Shown here: in pieces, positions 1 to 9,561 of the stretch | Position numbering within the stretch: position 1 is the stretch's first letter | How the letters are laid out: each line of letters opens with the position of its first letter | Assembly (NCBI RefSeq): GCF_963677155.1 | Contig: NZ_OY781884.1 | Span: 496,001-560,000 of the forward strand | DNA from: an uncultured Draconibacterium sp. | Lineage (GTDB): Bacteria; Bacteroidota; Bacteroidia; Bacteroidales; Prolixibacteraceae | Direction: 5' to 3' | Length of the DNA stretch: 64,000 nt | Program-made: the position numbers and the translations under genes | Notes under the pieces: model-generated | The model's database searches: none | Seen by the model: the letters and a program-made list of their open reading frames with translations, nothing else | Told to the model about the DNA's origin: nothing

Positions 1-8
1 AAACAGAA

Positions 9-3000
9 TTAAAATGTCACACTCAATTTAAATCCTAAGTTACGGGTTGCCGGAAGCTGATATTGCTCAATCCCCATACCCGACTCAGTTGTACCGAGCG
101 CTGTTTCTGGGTCGATACCAATATCGTTGGATTTATGTGTCCAAAGAATAGCCATATTACGACCAACAAACGAGATATTCGCGCTTTTTATAAAACCAAC
201 TCTATCAAGCAGGCTTGATGGAAGCGTATAACCAAAAGTTACTTCGCGAAGTTTAACAAAACTACCATCGATAATACCCGTTTTTTCAATCCCCCAGTAT
301 CTCTTGTAGTAATCTCGAGCGGAAACAACAATGTCGTTGGTACTTCCATCGGCTTTAACAACAGTCTCGTCTTTTAATACATCCTGACCAACAACAACTC
401 CTACCTCACGAATATTGTACCCTTCGGCACCTTTTCGCGAAGCCATTTGAGCAGTTTCCTCACTCACTCCAGACTGGGCGCCAAACCAATCGGTTACAGA
501 GAAGATATCTCCCCCCATACGCATATCAATAAGGAAACTAGCATTGAAGTTTCTCCAACTAAATGAGTTGTTAATCCCCCCAATCCAGTCGGGCATTACA
601 TTACCAATAATCTCAGGCTCATCTCCAGGAGTCGGCAAACCATTAGAGCCAACAACAATATTTCCGTTTTTTCTATTGTATGAATAACCTTTAATTACAC
701 CAAAAGTCTCTCCTGGTATTGCTTCAATGGTTACAGCTCCCCAAGAACTTCCTATTTGATATTTTTTAAGGTCGGCATACAATTTGTTAACTGTATTTTT
801 GTTTTTTGCCCAGTTTAATACAACTTCCCAATTTAATCCTTTCTTCGATTTCAGCACCTGACCAATAAGCTCCAGCTCAACACCTTTGTTTTCAATCTCG
901 CCGGCGTTAATCATTACATCCTCGTATCCAGCCGCATCACTAATATCAACCTTCATAATCTGGTCTTTAGTAACCTTATCGTAGTACGTAGCGTTCAACC
1001 CTAATCTGTTTTTAAAGAAACGAAGCTCGGTACCAATCTCCATTGATATAACTTTTTCAGGCTTTAATCCTGTTGGAGGTAATGTTAAAGGCAAGCGGAA
1101 AGGAGTTGTCCCGTTGTACGGATCTTGTGATACGTAAGTCATAGACAATTGGTAAGGATCTGTTGCATTACCAACCTGAGCCCAACTTGCCCGCAATTTA
1201 GCAAACGAAAGAATATCGGACTTAATTGGAAGTGCCTCTGTTACCAACCAGCTCATTGTTACTGACGGATAAAAGAATGACCAGCTATCTGCAGGAAGTG
1301 TAGAACTCCAATCGTTACGTCCGGTAAAATCCAAATACAACCATTTTTTATAGTCGAATGACGCTGATCCGAATACAGAGTTTGATTTTAAATCACTGTC
1401 AATCTGAGAAACACTTGGATTTCCATTTACGTTTCCAATTGTGAACAAATCAGGAACAGTTAACGAACTGGCTGAGAAATCAGAATAGTGACGGTTGTAA
1501 TCGCGGTAATTAGCACCGACAGCACCATTCACACCAAAGTCGCTGGTGATTTGTTTGTTGAAACTAAAAATCAAATCAGCATTTAACTCATGTTGGAATG
1601 TCTGCGCCTGTTTGAATTTTCCTCCGGGCTGAACACTATTCGAGCCATCGGCTGCAACTTCTTTGGTAAAGAGATGAAACCAGTCAACACCTAAACGTCC
1701 CATCACGCTTAGCCAGTCCGTTAATTGGTAATCCAAAGTCATATTACCGTAAATGCGATCTTTTTGTAAAGAGTTTGTGTTTTTATTTACCGTCCAGTAT
1801 GGGTTGTTATGGTAGTTGGAGTTCCAGTTGTAAGGATTACCATGCATATTATAAGTATCCCAGTTTTCCTTCAATGCCCCCATATCAACCTGCCGACCAA
1901 ACCATCCGCCAATCGACTGCATCACATTATTGGGCGTATATCCCTGGCTCGGAATGTTATCCGATTTTGTTTGTGTATAGGTAACAGATCCTTGTGCTGT
2001 TAGACGCTTAGCAGCGGTTATAGAACCACTTAAACTTGCAGTTGTACGATTCATGTCGGTATTAGGTATTGTCCCTGTAATATCCTGACGAGACAAGAAC
2101 AAACGAGTACTTCCTTTATCAGACGCTCCCTGTATTGACAAACTATTATCTACTGTAACACCAGTTTCAAGAAAGTCTTTTACATTATCTGGATGCGAAA
2201 TCCATGGTGTCTTCTGGTATTTACCATCAACCACTGGACTGGTAAACTGGGACAATTGCAATCCAATATCCAAACGAGGTCCCCACGATTCATCCACATA
2301 ATCGAAAACACCGCCTCCTTCACCATCTACATACTTAAAACCATAAGTATCCGACCAATCCTGATAGCTTAATGAAGTTTCGCCTTCTCCATATTCATAA
2401 TTATTGTAATAATATTCAGAGGCAGAATATCCCTGACCGTATTTATTCTGATAATTAGGAATAATATAGGCATCACTAAACGTAACACTTGAGTTTAACT
2501 GAACCTCAAAACCTTTGGTTTTATCGGCTTTTTTAGTGGTAATAAGCACCACACCATTTGCAGCGTTCATACCATACAATGCAGCAGCGTTGGCACCTTT
2601 CAACACCGTAATCGATTCGATATTTTCGGGAGCAAGATCAGATGCACCGTTACCAAAGTCGACTCCACCCATCTGATCAACTTCTGATCCGTAGTTACTG
2701 ATTGGCACACCATCAACCACAAACATTGGCTGGTTGTTACTAAACGAGCTGTTACCACGAATGGTAATACGAGACGAACCTCCAATTGCACCAGTAGCAC
2801 TTGTTACCTGCACTCCTGCAATTTTCCCCGACAAGGAATTTACTATGTTCGGATCTTTTGCTTTTGTAAGCTCATCTCCCGAAACTTCCTGTACAGCATA
2901 TCCCAGCGCCTTCTTTTCGCGCGAAATACCAAGTGCAGTTACCACTACCTCGTCAACAGCAATGTTTTCACTCTCCATTGCCGCATCAACAACAGACCGT

Positions 3001-3260
3001 CCTGCAATTTCAACTTCGAGCATCTGCATTCCGACAAACGAGAAAACCAGTGCAACTGCATCATCCGGTACTTTCAATGAATAATTTCCATCAATATCAG
3101 AAATTGTTCCTGTGGTAGTACCTTTTACGGAGATTGAAGCTCCGGGTATACCAACTCCGTCCTCCCTGGACGTTACAGTACCTGTTATTATTTTGGTTTG
3201 TGCCTGTACCAAGCCAACCATAAATAACAAATACGTAAAAATCAGCGTAATTTTTTTCAT
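9..3260 (-). CDS. SusC/RagA-family TonB-linked outer membrane receptor
   Basis: Outer membrane receptor that, in this family, pairs with a SusD lipoprotein and imports oligosaccharides or peptides using TonB energy. The 1083-residue protein starts with a signal peptide (about residues 1-20, cleavage near VQA-Q). A carboxypeptidase-regulatory-like domain follows at about 22-105 (ITGTVTS, GxNYSL-type strands), then the segment DEVVVTALGI that leads into the plug (about 110-240), then a long beta-barrel ending in aromatic-terminated LSVTF. Length is normal for the family. The gene is complete; transcription runs toward base 1, so the expected SusD gene would lie just outside the window. The substrate cannot be read from the sequence. 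No sigma/anti-sigma pair lies next to it on the upstream side. Confidence 0.95.
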   Translation of the reverse strand: MKKITLIFTYLLFMVGLVQAQTKIITGTVTSREDGVGIPGASISVKGTTTGTISDIDGNYSLKVPDDAVALVFSFVGMQMLEVEIAGRSVVDAAMESENIAVDEVVVTALGISREKKALGYAVQEVSGDELTKAKDPNIVNSLSGKIAGVQVTSATGAIGGSSRITIRGNSSFSNNQPMFVVDGVPISNYGSEVDQMGGVDFGNGASDLAPENIESITVLKGANAAALYGMNAANGVVLITTKKADKTKGFEVQLNSSVTFSDAYIIPNYQNKYGQGYSASEYYYNNYEYGEGETSLSYQDWSDTYGFKYVDGEGGGVFDYVDESWGPRLDIGLQLSQFTSPVVDGKYQKTPWISHPDNVKDFLETGVTVDNSLSIQGASDKGSTRLFLSRQDITGTIPNTDMNRTTASLSGSITAAKRLTAQGSVTYTQTKSDNIPSQGYTPNNVMQSIGGWFGRQVDMGALKENWDTYNMHGNPYNWNSNYHNNPYWTVNKNTNSLQKDRIYGNMTLDYQLTDWLSVMGRLGVDWFHLFTKEVAADGSNSVQPGGKFKQAQTFQHELNADLIFSFNKQITSDFGVNGAVGANYRDYNRHYSDFSASSLTVPDLFTIGNVNGNPSVSQIDSDLKSNSVFGSASFDYKKWLYLDFTGRNDWSSTLPADSWSFFYPSVTMSWLVTEALPIKSDILSFAKLRASWAQVGNATDPYQLSMTYVSQDPYNGTTPFRLPLTLPPTGLKPEKVISMEIGTELRFFKNRLGLNATYYDKVTKDQIMKVDISDAAGYEDVMINAGEIENKGVELELIGQVLKSKKGLNWEVVLNWAKNKNTVNKLYADLKKYQIGSSWGAVTIEAIPGETFGVIKGYSYNRKNGNIVVGSNGLPTPGDEPEIIGNVMPDWIGGINNSFSWRNFNASFLIDMRMGGDIFSVTDWFGAQSGVSEETAQMASRKGAEGYNIREVGVVVGQDVLKDETVVKADGSTNDIVVSARDYYKRYWGIEKTGIIDGSFVKLREVTFGYTLPSSLLDRVGFIKSANISFVGRNMAILWTHKSNDIGIDPETALGTTESGMGIEQYQLPATRNLGFKLSVTF

Positions 3261-3774
3261 AGAAGTAATTTATTTTAAGTTCGCAATAAAACTCAATATT
3301 TTAGAATCTTTATGACAACGCATATCGACAACAACAAATCATTATGCTACATTTTTAGCACAATCAGCATCACATTTCTAAACCAATGCAATACTACCAG
3401 CTAACTACTGTCTTTTCTGTAACATTTGTCATAATTTTATTCTATTGCACTGATTTAATAGATTTTAGCGAACACTGATTTTTCTCAGGAAAAAGTAATA
3501 CACTTATAAACCATTCATCTACTGCGACATAAAACAAATACATCCACGGTTAACATTTATTAAAGAATTATTAAAAAACAGAAAAGGATAAGAAGTGAAA
3601 CATGATTCACTAATAATCTACATGTCACCTTAAGCTTTTTACATCAGACATCTTTTCATTCTGACACTTATCTGACATTCGTCTACACAGACTTAAATAC
3701 GATATGTATTTACTTATCACTTTGACAGGAAATAATTGTTATGACTTTTTGATTGGGTACGGTACGGACATAAA
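3261..3774. other. Non-coding region upstream of the SusC gene
   Basis: About 510 AT-rich bases with no convincing open frame. It must hold the promoter of the SusC gene, but I found no clean TAnnTTTG box on the minus strand. Nothing else was recognised. Confidence 0.5.
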
Positions 3775-3804
3775 AAAACCGTTTATCGAAAGATAAACGG
3801 TTTT
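3775..3804 (-). terminator. Rho-independent terminator of the bamA-ompH operon
   Basis: Perfect 13-bp stem (AAAACCGTTTATC pairing with GATAAACGGTTTT) with a GAAA loop, 25 bases after the stop of the last ompH. A-rich and T-rich flanks make it usable in both directions. Confidence 0.85.
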
Positions 3805-3828
3805 CAATATTGTAATAAGTAAAGTTTC

Positions 3829-4353
3829 TTACTGAATACCCAATTTAGCTTTTACCAATGGTAAAACATCAACGCTTTGGTTCGACTTGTAAAGGATAGT
3901 TCTGTTTCCTGCACCTGCATCAAAAACATAAATCAGACCTTGTTCCTTAGCCACTTCTTCAATTGCTTTTTCAGCTTTGTCAAAAACAGGCCCTAAAAGC
4001 TCGGCTTGTTTTTGTTGCACTTGCTGTTGGGCAGTAACCTGATAATTCTGAATACGTTGTTCTACATCCTGAATTTCAGCAATCTTTGCATTTCTTTTAA
4101 TTTCCGAAACATCTTCTCCCATTGCTTGAAACTCTGCTAATTTTGCCTGATAGTCTTTCTGCATTTCACTAAGAATCTCTTCTAATTCGCCCTGAAAGGT
4201 ATTAAACTCGGCTTCAGCAGCAGTTCTTTCCGGCATAACCTGAACTAACGCCTGTAAATCGATGTGGCCAAATTTTAAAGCTTGTGCATTGGCAGCAGTA
4301 TATGATGCTACAGTGAACATTAGCACTGCCATTAATTTCATTAAATTTCTCAT
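3829..4353 (-). CDS. ompH: OmpH/Skp-family periplasmic chaperone
   Basis: Periplasmic chaperone of the Skp/OmpH family, which holds unfolded outer membrane proteins on the way to the BAM complex. The ATG at 4353 is chosen because it begins a clear signal peptide (MRNLMKLMAVLMF... cut after ANA-Q); an upstream TTG would only add ten unlikely residues. The 174-residue protein has a FGHIDLQAL beta-strand start, a long charged, Gln/Glu/Lys-rich coiled coil (about residues 45-125), and a C-terminal strand region (GLIYVFDAG), which is the Skp layout. It is the last gene of the operon, 113 bases after a second ompH copy. Two consecutive copies next to bamA are usual in Bacteroidota. Confidence 0.92.
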   Translation of the reverse strand: MRNLMKLMAVLMFTVASYTAANAQALKFGHIDLQALVQVMPERTAAEAEFNTFQGELEEILSEMQKDYQAKLAEFQAMGEDVSEIKRNAKIAEIQDVEQRIQNYQVTAQQQVQQKQAELLGPVFDKAEKAIEEVAKEQGLIYVFDAGAGNRTILYKSNQSVDVLPLVKAKLGIQ

Positions 4354-4466
4354 AATCAATGTGGTCTTAATTTTTGCTTGCAAATATAGTATTTAATACC
4401 AATTAATAGTTAAAATGAACAATTGATTTAGATTCAATCGTTCTATTTAAAAACCGAATTATCTAT

Positions 4467-4979
4467 TTATTTATACCCCAGTTTTCTAAGCACTTCATCG
4501 CTCAGATCGTAACGTGGGTTGGTATAAAATAAAGTAGCATCGCCAGCCTTATCAAAAATCACGGCATAACTACCATCGGTAGCTATTTCCTGAACAGCGT
4601 TAAAGATGTCGTCCTGAATAGGTTTAATCAATCCCTGACGTTTTTTGAAAAGGTCGCCACTTGGTCCAAAATACTTACGTTGCAATGTTTTATAATCTTT
4701 TTCTTTTGTAATAATTACATCCTCGCGCTTGCGTTTCATATCTTCAGACAAGAGTACACTTTCGGCCTGAAAATCCTGATACATTTGTTCAATCTCAGCA
4801 TGCATCGATTCCAGTTCTTTCTGGTATTGCGACGACAACTGATTCAGTTGCTCCTGAGCAGCATTAAACGATGGAATGTTTTCCATAATATACTCCGAGT
4901 CGATAAAAGCGTATTTTTGAGCATTTGCAAATAACGTTACTGAAAATATTACTGCAATCGATAAAATAATTTTCTTCAT
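4467..4979 (-). CDS. ompH: OmpH/Skp-family periplasmic chaperone (first copy)
   Basis: Second Skp/OmpH-type chaperone, 170 residues. Signal peptide at 1-20 (cut after ANA-Q), then KYAFIDSEYIM, the conserved first strand, a Gln/Glu/Met-rich coiled coil (about 35-105) and the C-terminal strand YAVIFDKAG. It starts 64 bases after bamA and is presumably cotranscribed. The two copies share the layout but differ strongly in sequence, so they are old paralogues and may have separate clients. Confidence 0.92.
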   Translation of the reverse strand: MKKIILSIAVIFSVTLFANAQKYAFIDSEYIMENIPSFNAAQEQLNQLSSQYQKELESMHAEIEQMYQDFQAESVLLSEDMKRKREDVIITKEKDYKTLQRKYFGPSGDLFKKRQGLIKPIQDDIFNAVQEIATDGSYAVIFDKAGDATLFYTNPRYDLSDEVLRKLGYK

Positions 4980-5043
4980 GGCAAATTCTTTTTTAGTTAA
5001 ACTGGTTTTTGTCTATCATATTTTATGCCAAAGCTAATTTCTC

Positions 5044-7725
5044 CTAGAATTGTTGACCAATTACAAAGTGGAACTGACTACCCGCAGCATCAGGTACACC
5101 AGGTATATCATCAAATCCGTATCCCCAGTCAATTCCCATCAAACCAAACATTGGCAAAAATATACGTACCCCAAGCCCGGCTGATCGATGTAAATCAAAC
5201 GGCACGTAATTCTGGAAACTGACTCCGGCGTTTCCTGCCTCCATGAAAGCTAGTGCATAAATAGTAGCACTCGGTTTCAATGTAATTGGGAAACGAAGTT
5301 CTGTAGTGAACTTGGAATACATATTCGAGCCGTTTCGTGGACTCAAACTGTAATCTTGATAACCACGCAGTGCAATATAATCGTTACCATACATATTATA
5401 GCCCGACATACCGGAACCACCAACAATAAAGCCTTCGAAAGGAGATTTACGACCTGAATCGAAATACCCCAGGAATCCCATTTCAAGTGCTGTTCTTAAC
5501 ACCAGCGTATGTTCTCCGTTAGGGTTTGTTAACGGCGTGTACCAGTCTCCCTTAAACAACCATTTATGGTATTCAATCCATTTATATCGCTCTTTATTAG
5601 TCATGTTCTCATCCGAATAATCTTTACCATTTATCAATGAGTAAGGTGGAGTCATCTTTAACGCTAATGAAAAATTTGACCCCTTTCTTGAATACAACGG
5701 ATTATCAACCGAACTACGTCCGAAAACGGTTTTAAAACTCAGGTTATTAAATGTTCCGTTCACCTGTCCGTTTTCGTCGGCCATAAAATAGAACATACTT
5801 CCCATATTGCGCAGGTTGTAATGTTCTAACGAAATTTCGTGATAAACAGTAAACCAGTCATCTGGCCACGATAAACGATAACCATATCCTAAAGCTAATG
5901 CAGTGGTTTCCCATATCTGTTTATCATCTTCATTGTCTTTTTCCGAATTGTAGTTATAATCATATTGTGGATAAGAATTATAACCACCTATACTATATGG
6001 CGAATAACCTCCGCTATAATTGGGCAAATAACTTCCACCATAACCACCACCATAACTATATGGATTATAGCGTGGGGTATATCTGTTGGCACTATAATCA
6101 ATTCGCGAGTGAGATAACGACACTGAGAATGAGTTAGGCTTTTTACCTCCTAGCCATGGCTCAATAAACGACAAACTCACGGTACGATAATACTTACCAC
6201 TTGTTTGATAACGTACACTCAGTGTTTGACCATCGCCGGTAGGTAGCGGTCGCCAGGCTTCTTTATTAAAAATGTTACGAACCGAGAAGTTGGCAAATTT
6301 CAAACCTACCGATCCCACAAACATACCTGCCCCCCAACCACCGGAAAGCTCGATTTGGTCGTTTGCTTTTTCCTGAAGTTGATATTCAATATCTACAGTC
6401 CCATCTTCGGGGTGCGGCTGTACATCAGGATTGATAGATTCCGGATCAAAGTGTCCGAGCTGCGCCAATTCCCTGTACGAACGCATTAATAATGTTTTAC
6501 TGAAAAGATCTCCCGGATAGGTACGAAGTTCACGACGGGCAACATGTTCGTGAGTTTTGGTGTTACCCACAATACGCACTTCGTTAATTGTTGCCTGTTC
6601 ACCCTCTACAATTTGCATTTCATAATTGATGGTATCACCGTCCACATTTACTTCAACAGGATTGAGATCGAAAAACAGGTACCCTCTGTCGAGATAAAGA
6701 TTATTCAAACCTTCTTCGTTATCAAACAGGCGTTTATCCAATATCTTTTGATTAAATACGTCTCCTTTCTTAATTCCCAAACGCAAATCGAGATAGTCGG
6801 AAGGATAAACGGTGTTACCCACCCAGCGAATATCGCCAAAGTAGTATTTATCTCCTTCTTCAACGTCTATATCGATATTTACCCGGGGTTTATTCTTTAG
6901 CCCTACTTCTACCTGATAAACCGAATCGTCAACAATAATCGCATCACGATAACCCTTTTCGTTGTATTTATCAATTATGTTCGCCTTATCTTTATCGTAT
7001 TCTTCCTGAAGGAATTTTTTAGTTTTAAAGAAATTTCGGAACGACCTTTCGTTTGTCTTCTTCATGGCACGTTCAACTGTAACATCCGGAAGCGCCTCGT
7101 TGCCAATAATGTCGATATTATTAACCTTTACCTTTTCTTTTTTGTCAACGTAAATATCCAGAATTACGCTGTTGTTTTGGGTGGTATCGTCGCGCTGAAC
7201 AATATTAACCTCAGTATTAAGAAACCCCTTTCCGTGGAAAAGATTCATTATGGTACGCTCGGCACTGTTTACCTGGTGATCGGTGATTTGACTTCCACGT
7301 AAGAGTAAAACCTTTTCGGTAATGTCGTCCTTTTCCGATTTTGAAACGCCATAAAAATTCACATCCCCCAAACGAGGCTGCTCCTGCAGGTAAATATCCA
7401 ACCAAATCTGATTTCCGACAATTTTGGTTGCTTGTATTTTCACATCAGAAAACAGGCCTTGTTGCCAAAGCTTTTTTATTGCAACTGTTATTGCATCTCC
7501 CGGCACCATTATTTCATCGCCTACTTTTAAACCCGATAGCTGGATAAGTACATTTTTATCCAAATAGCGAATTCCGGAAACCTGTACATCGGCAATGGTA
7601 TAATTGCGTGCACTTGAATAGTAAATTGAAAAGTTTGTACTGTCGGCTTCTTGTGCAAAAAGTTGTGGTACAAACGCTGCAAAAAGGAATAAAAAGGCGA
7701 CTAATGGTCTTTTGATTCTAGTCAT
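5044..7725 (-). CDS. bamA: Outer membrane protein assembly factor BamA
   Basis: Central Omp85-family subunit of the BAM complex, which folds beta-barrel proteins into the outer membrane. The 893-residue protein has a signal peptide (1-25), five POTRA-like repeats (about 38-455, with the repeated strand pattern IADVQVSGIRYLD, VNNIDIIGNEALPD, INEVRIVGNTKTHEH) and a 16-strand Omp85 barrel to the C-terminal FVIGQQF. A Tyr/Gly/Ser/Asn-rich stretch at about residues 545-597 followed by a charged patch (SEKDNEDDK) interrupts an early barrel loop; it is low-complexity and probably surface-exposed. The gene begins 4 bases after uppS and precedes the two ompH genes. Confidence 0.96.
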   Translation of the reverse strand: MTRIKRPLVAFLFLFAAFVPQLFAQEADSTNFSIYYSSARNYTIADVQVSGIRYLDKNVLIQLSGLKVGDEIMVPGDAITVAIKKLWQQGLFSDVKIQATKIVGNQIWLDIYLQEQPRLGDVNFYGVSKSEKDDITEKVLLLRGSQITDHQVNSAERTIMNLFHGKGFLNTEVNIVQRDDTTQNNSVILDIYVDKKEKVKVNNIDIIGNEALPDVTVERAMKKTNERSFRNFFKTKKFLQEEYDKDKANIIDKYNEKGYRDAIIVDDSVYQVEVGLKNKPRVNIDIDVEEGDKYYFGDIRWVGNTVYPSDYLDLRLGIKKGDVFNQKILDKRLFDNEEGLNNLYLDRGYLFFDLNPVEVNVDGDTINYEMQIVEGEQATINEVRIVGNTKTHEHVARRELRTYPGDLFSKTLLMRSYRELAQLGHFDPESINPDVQPHPEDGTVDIEYQLQEKANDQIELSGGWGAGMFVGSVGLKFANFSVRNIFNKEAWRPLPTGDGQTLSVRYQTSGKYYRTVSLSFIEPWLGGKKPNSFSVSLSHSRIDYSANRYTPRYNPYSYGGGYGGSYLPNYSGGYSPYSIGGYNSYPQYDYNYNSEKDNEDDKQIWETTALALGYGYRLSWPDDWFTVYHEISLEHYNLRNMGSMFYFMADENGQVNGTFNNLSFKTVFGRSSVDNPLYSRKGSNFSLALKMTPPYSLINGKDYSDENMTNKERYKWIEYHKWLFKGDWYTPLTNPNGEHTLVLRTALEMGFLGYFDSGRKSPFEGFIVGGSGMSGYNMYGNDYIALRGYQDYSLSPRNGSNMYSKFTTELRFPITLKPSATIYALAFMEAGNAGVSFQNYVPFDLHRSAGLGVRIFLPMFGLMGIDWGYGFDDIPGVPDAAGSQFHFVIGQQF

Positions 7726-7729
7726 AAAA

Positions 7730-8473
7730 TTAGCTCGTTAACTGTTCACTTGTTTTTCCAAATCTTCTCTCTCTGTTCTGATAATCAATAATGGCTTCAA
7801 ATAAATCTTCTTTTCTAAAATCGGGCCATAATTTACTAGTAAAATACAATTCAGAGTAAGCTATCTGCCACAACAAAAAGTTACTAATCCGATATTCGCC
7901 GCTGGTTCTTATCATTAGCTCCGGATCAGGTAATTCCGATGTAGACAAATAATTCTGGAACAGTTCGTTATTTATTTTTTCTTGTGTAATCTTGTTCTCG
8001 GCCAAATCATCGGCCAGTTTTTTTACGGCATTAAGCACATCCCATCTTCCGCTGTAACTTAATGCCAACACCAGGTTTAACCCGGTATTATTTTTTAATG
8101 CATCAACACAGCCCTGAAGCTTGGCCTGCACATTTTCGGGCATCACATCAACACAGCCAATAACGCTTAGCCTCACATTGTTCTTGTTTAGCTCCTGCGT
8201 TTCGGCCTCAATGGCATGCACCAAAAGCGCCATAAGTGCTTCAACTTCTTCTTTTGGGCGGTCCCAGTTTTCGGTAGAAAATGCATAAAGAGTAAGGTGT
8301 TTTACACCAATTTCGCCGGCTCCCTTTACTACTGAACGAACAGACTCAACGCCATTCTCGTGCCCCATAACACGGGGTTTGCCATGTTTAGCGGCCCACC
8401 TTCCGTTGCCATCCATAATAATGGCAATATGCTTTGGAATATTATTGCTATCTAATCTGTCAACTGTTTTCAT
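7730..8473 (-). CDS. uppS: Isoprenyl transferase (undecaprenyl diphosphate synthase)
   Basis: Cis-prenyltransferase that elongates farnesyl diphosphate with isopentenyl diphosphate to undecaprenyl diphosphate, the lipid carrier of cell-wall and surface-glycan synthesis. The motif HIAIIMDGNGRWA near the N-terminus carries the catalytic Asp; LTLYAFSTENW and the C-terminal DPELMIRTSGE and SELYFT blocks are all present. The ATG at 8473 overlaps the stop of the DUF6089 gene by one base (TAATG), suggesting translational coupling; the frame upstream offers only a TTG. Length is 247 residues, normal for the family. Confidence 0.96.
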   Translation of the reverse strand: MKTVDRLDSNNIPKHIAIIMDGNGRWAAKHGKPRVMGHENGVESVRSVVKGAGEIGVKHLTLYAFSTENWDRPKEEVEALMALLVHAIEAETQELNKNNVRLSVIGCVDVMPENVQAKLQGCVDALKNNTGLNLVLALSYSGRWDVLNAVKKLADDLAENKITQEKINNELFQNYLSTSELPDPELMIRTSGEYRISNFLLWQIAYSELYFTSKLWPDFRKEDLFEAIIDYQNRERRFGKTSEQLTS

Positions 8474-9255
8474 TACCAATTTTTAGCATCGTAGGCCGGA
8501 CAAGCCTTTTTCCCTATATATATCATATATGTGAGGTGTACCCCAAAATATCCTGCCCAGTCGTTATTATGCGAACCATCGTTATAACTGATGGTTTCGG
8601 CACCTATTCTATATGCCAGCGGATCATCCAAATCATCCAATTTATCGCTCATATATTTGCGCATCTGGTATTCTACGCCTAATCCAAAACGATCGCCAAT
8701 GGTATATTTAAATCCAATTCCAAACGGAATGGTAGGCGTTGTTACCGACTCTTCGAATCCAGTTTCACCATCTTCTAATTCATCCAGAACGGGATGAACC
8801 GGATTAAATCCTAAAATTCCTGCCGGTCCTAACGGATCAGTCGCCAATCTTCCCGATGTAAATGTGTAAGGAAAAAATGCTACACCAATTCCAAAAGTAA
8901 CATACGGACTAAACTTTAGTTTCTTTTTACCCAAAATATACCTCAGATAATTAATTTCTACCTGCAAACTTAAATCTTTTACCGATTTATCAAACTCCCA
9001 TGGTGCGCTTTCTACTGTTCCTTCGCTGGCAAATTTGCCAGTAAGAAACATGGCGCGCATGGCAACACGGGCATTAAAATTATATCTGAAATAAGCTCCA
9101 AAATTTAAATTGAACGATTGAAACGGGGCATCTTCATCCATGTCGCCATGTACCGATGTTAACGTACCTCCCCAGATTCCGATGTCAGCTGTTTTTTGTG
9201 CATGTACTGAAACAGTCAGCAAAACTGTAACAAACACCAATACTAATTTCCTCAT
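8473..9255 (-). CDS. DUF6089-family outer membrane beta-barrel protein
   Basis: A 260-residue secreted protein (signal peptide MRKLVLVFVTVLLTVSVHA-Q) with alternating beta-strand pattern typical of a small outer membrane barrel. It matches the DUF6089 family by its N-terminal ADIGIWGGTLT and by its place between nadK and uppS, an arrangement conserved in Bacteroidota. Function is not established. ATG at 9255 is preferred over the upstream TTG because the signal peptide begins there. Its stop overlaps the uppS start, so it probably belongs to the envelope operon. A role in outer membrane biogenesis is inferred from context only. Confidence 0.85.
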   Translation of the reverse strand: MRKLVLVFVTVLLTVSVHAQKTADIGIWGGTLTSVHGDMDEDAPFQSFNLNFGAYFRYNFNARVAMRAMFLTGKFASEGTVESAPWEFDKSVKDLSLQVEINYLRYILGKKKLKFSPYVTFGIGVAFFPYTFTSGRLATDPLGPAGILGFNPVHPVLDELEDGETGFEESVTTPTIPFGIGFKYTIGDRFGLGVEYQMRKYMSDKLDDLDDPLAYRIGAETISYNDGSHNNDWAGYFGVHLTYMIYIGKKACPAYDAKNW

Positions 9256-9561
9256 CTTGGTATTCAATTTCGTTTATTTAACAATGGTTTCAGACATGTT
9301 ATTTTTATCGCTTACTTCATTTTGAAATGAAAAGACTGTTGTTGAATTGAACAGTGATTTTTCTGGCCTGAAAAGCTATAAAAACACACAAATTCACGAA
9401 CAAAAATCAAACTCATAACAAACTGAATATCAATGAACTTAAACGTGTAAAAACGTTTTATCTTTTGCTTTCAAAAGCTACAAAAGTAATATAATTCTAA
9501 AAATAACATGCTCCTTTGTTATTATAAAACCGAAACAAAGATTAAAAATTGTTAAGTAGGC
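9256..9561. other. Non-coding spacer between nadK and the DUF6089 gene
   Basis: About 300 AT-rich bases. It presumably holds the promoter of the DUF6089-uppS-bamA-ompH operon. No repeat, RNA or terminator was recognised. Confidence 0.4.
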
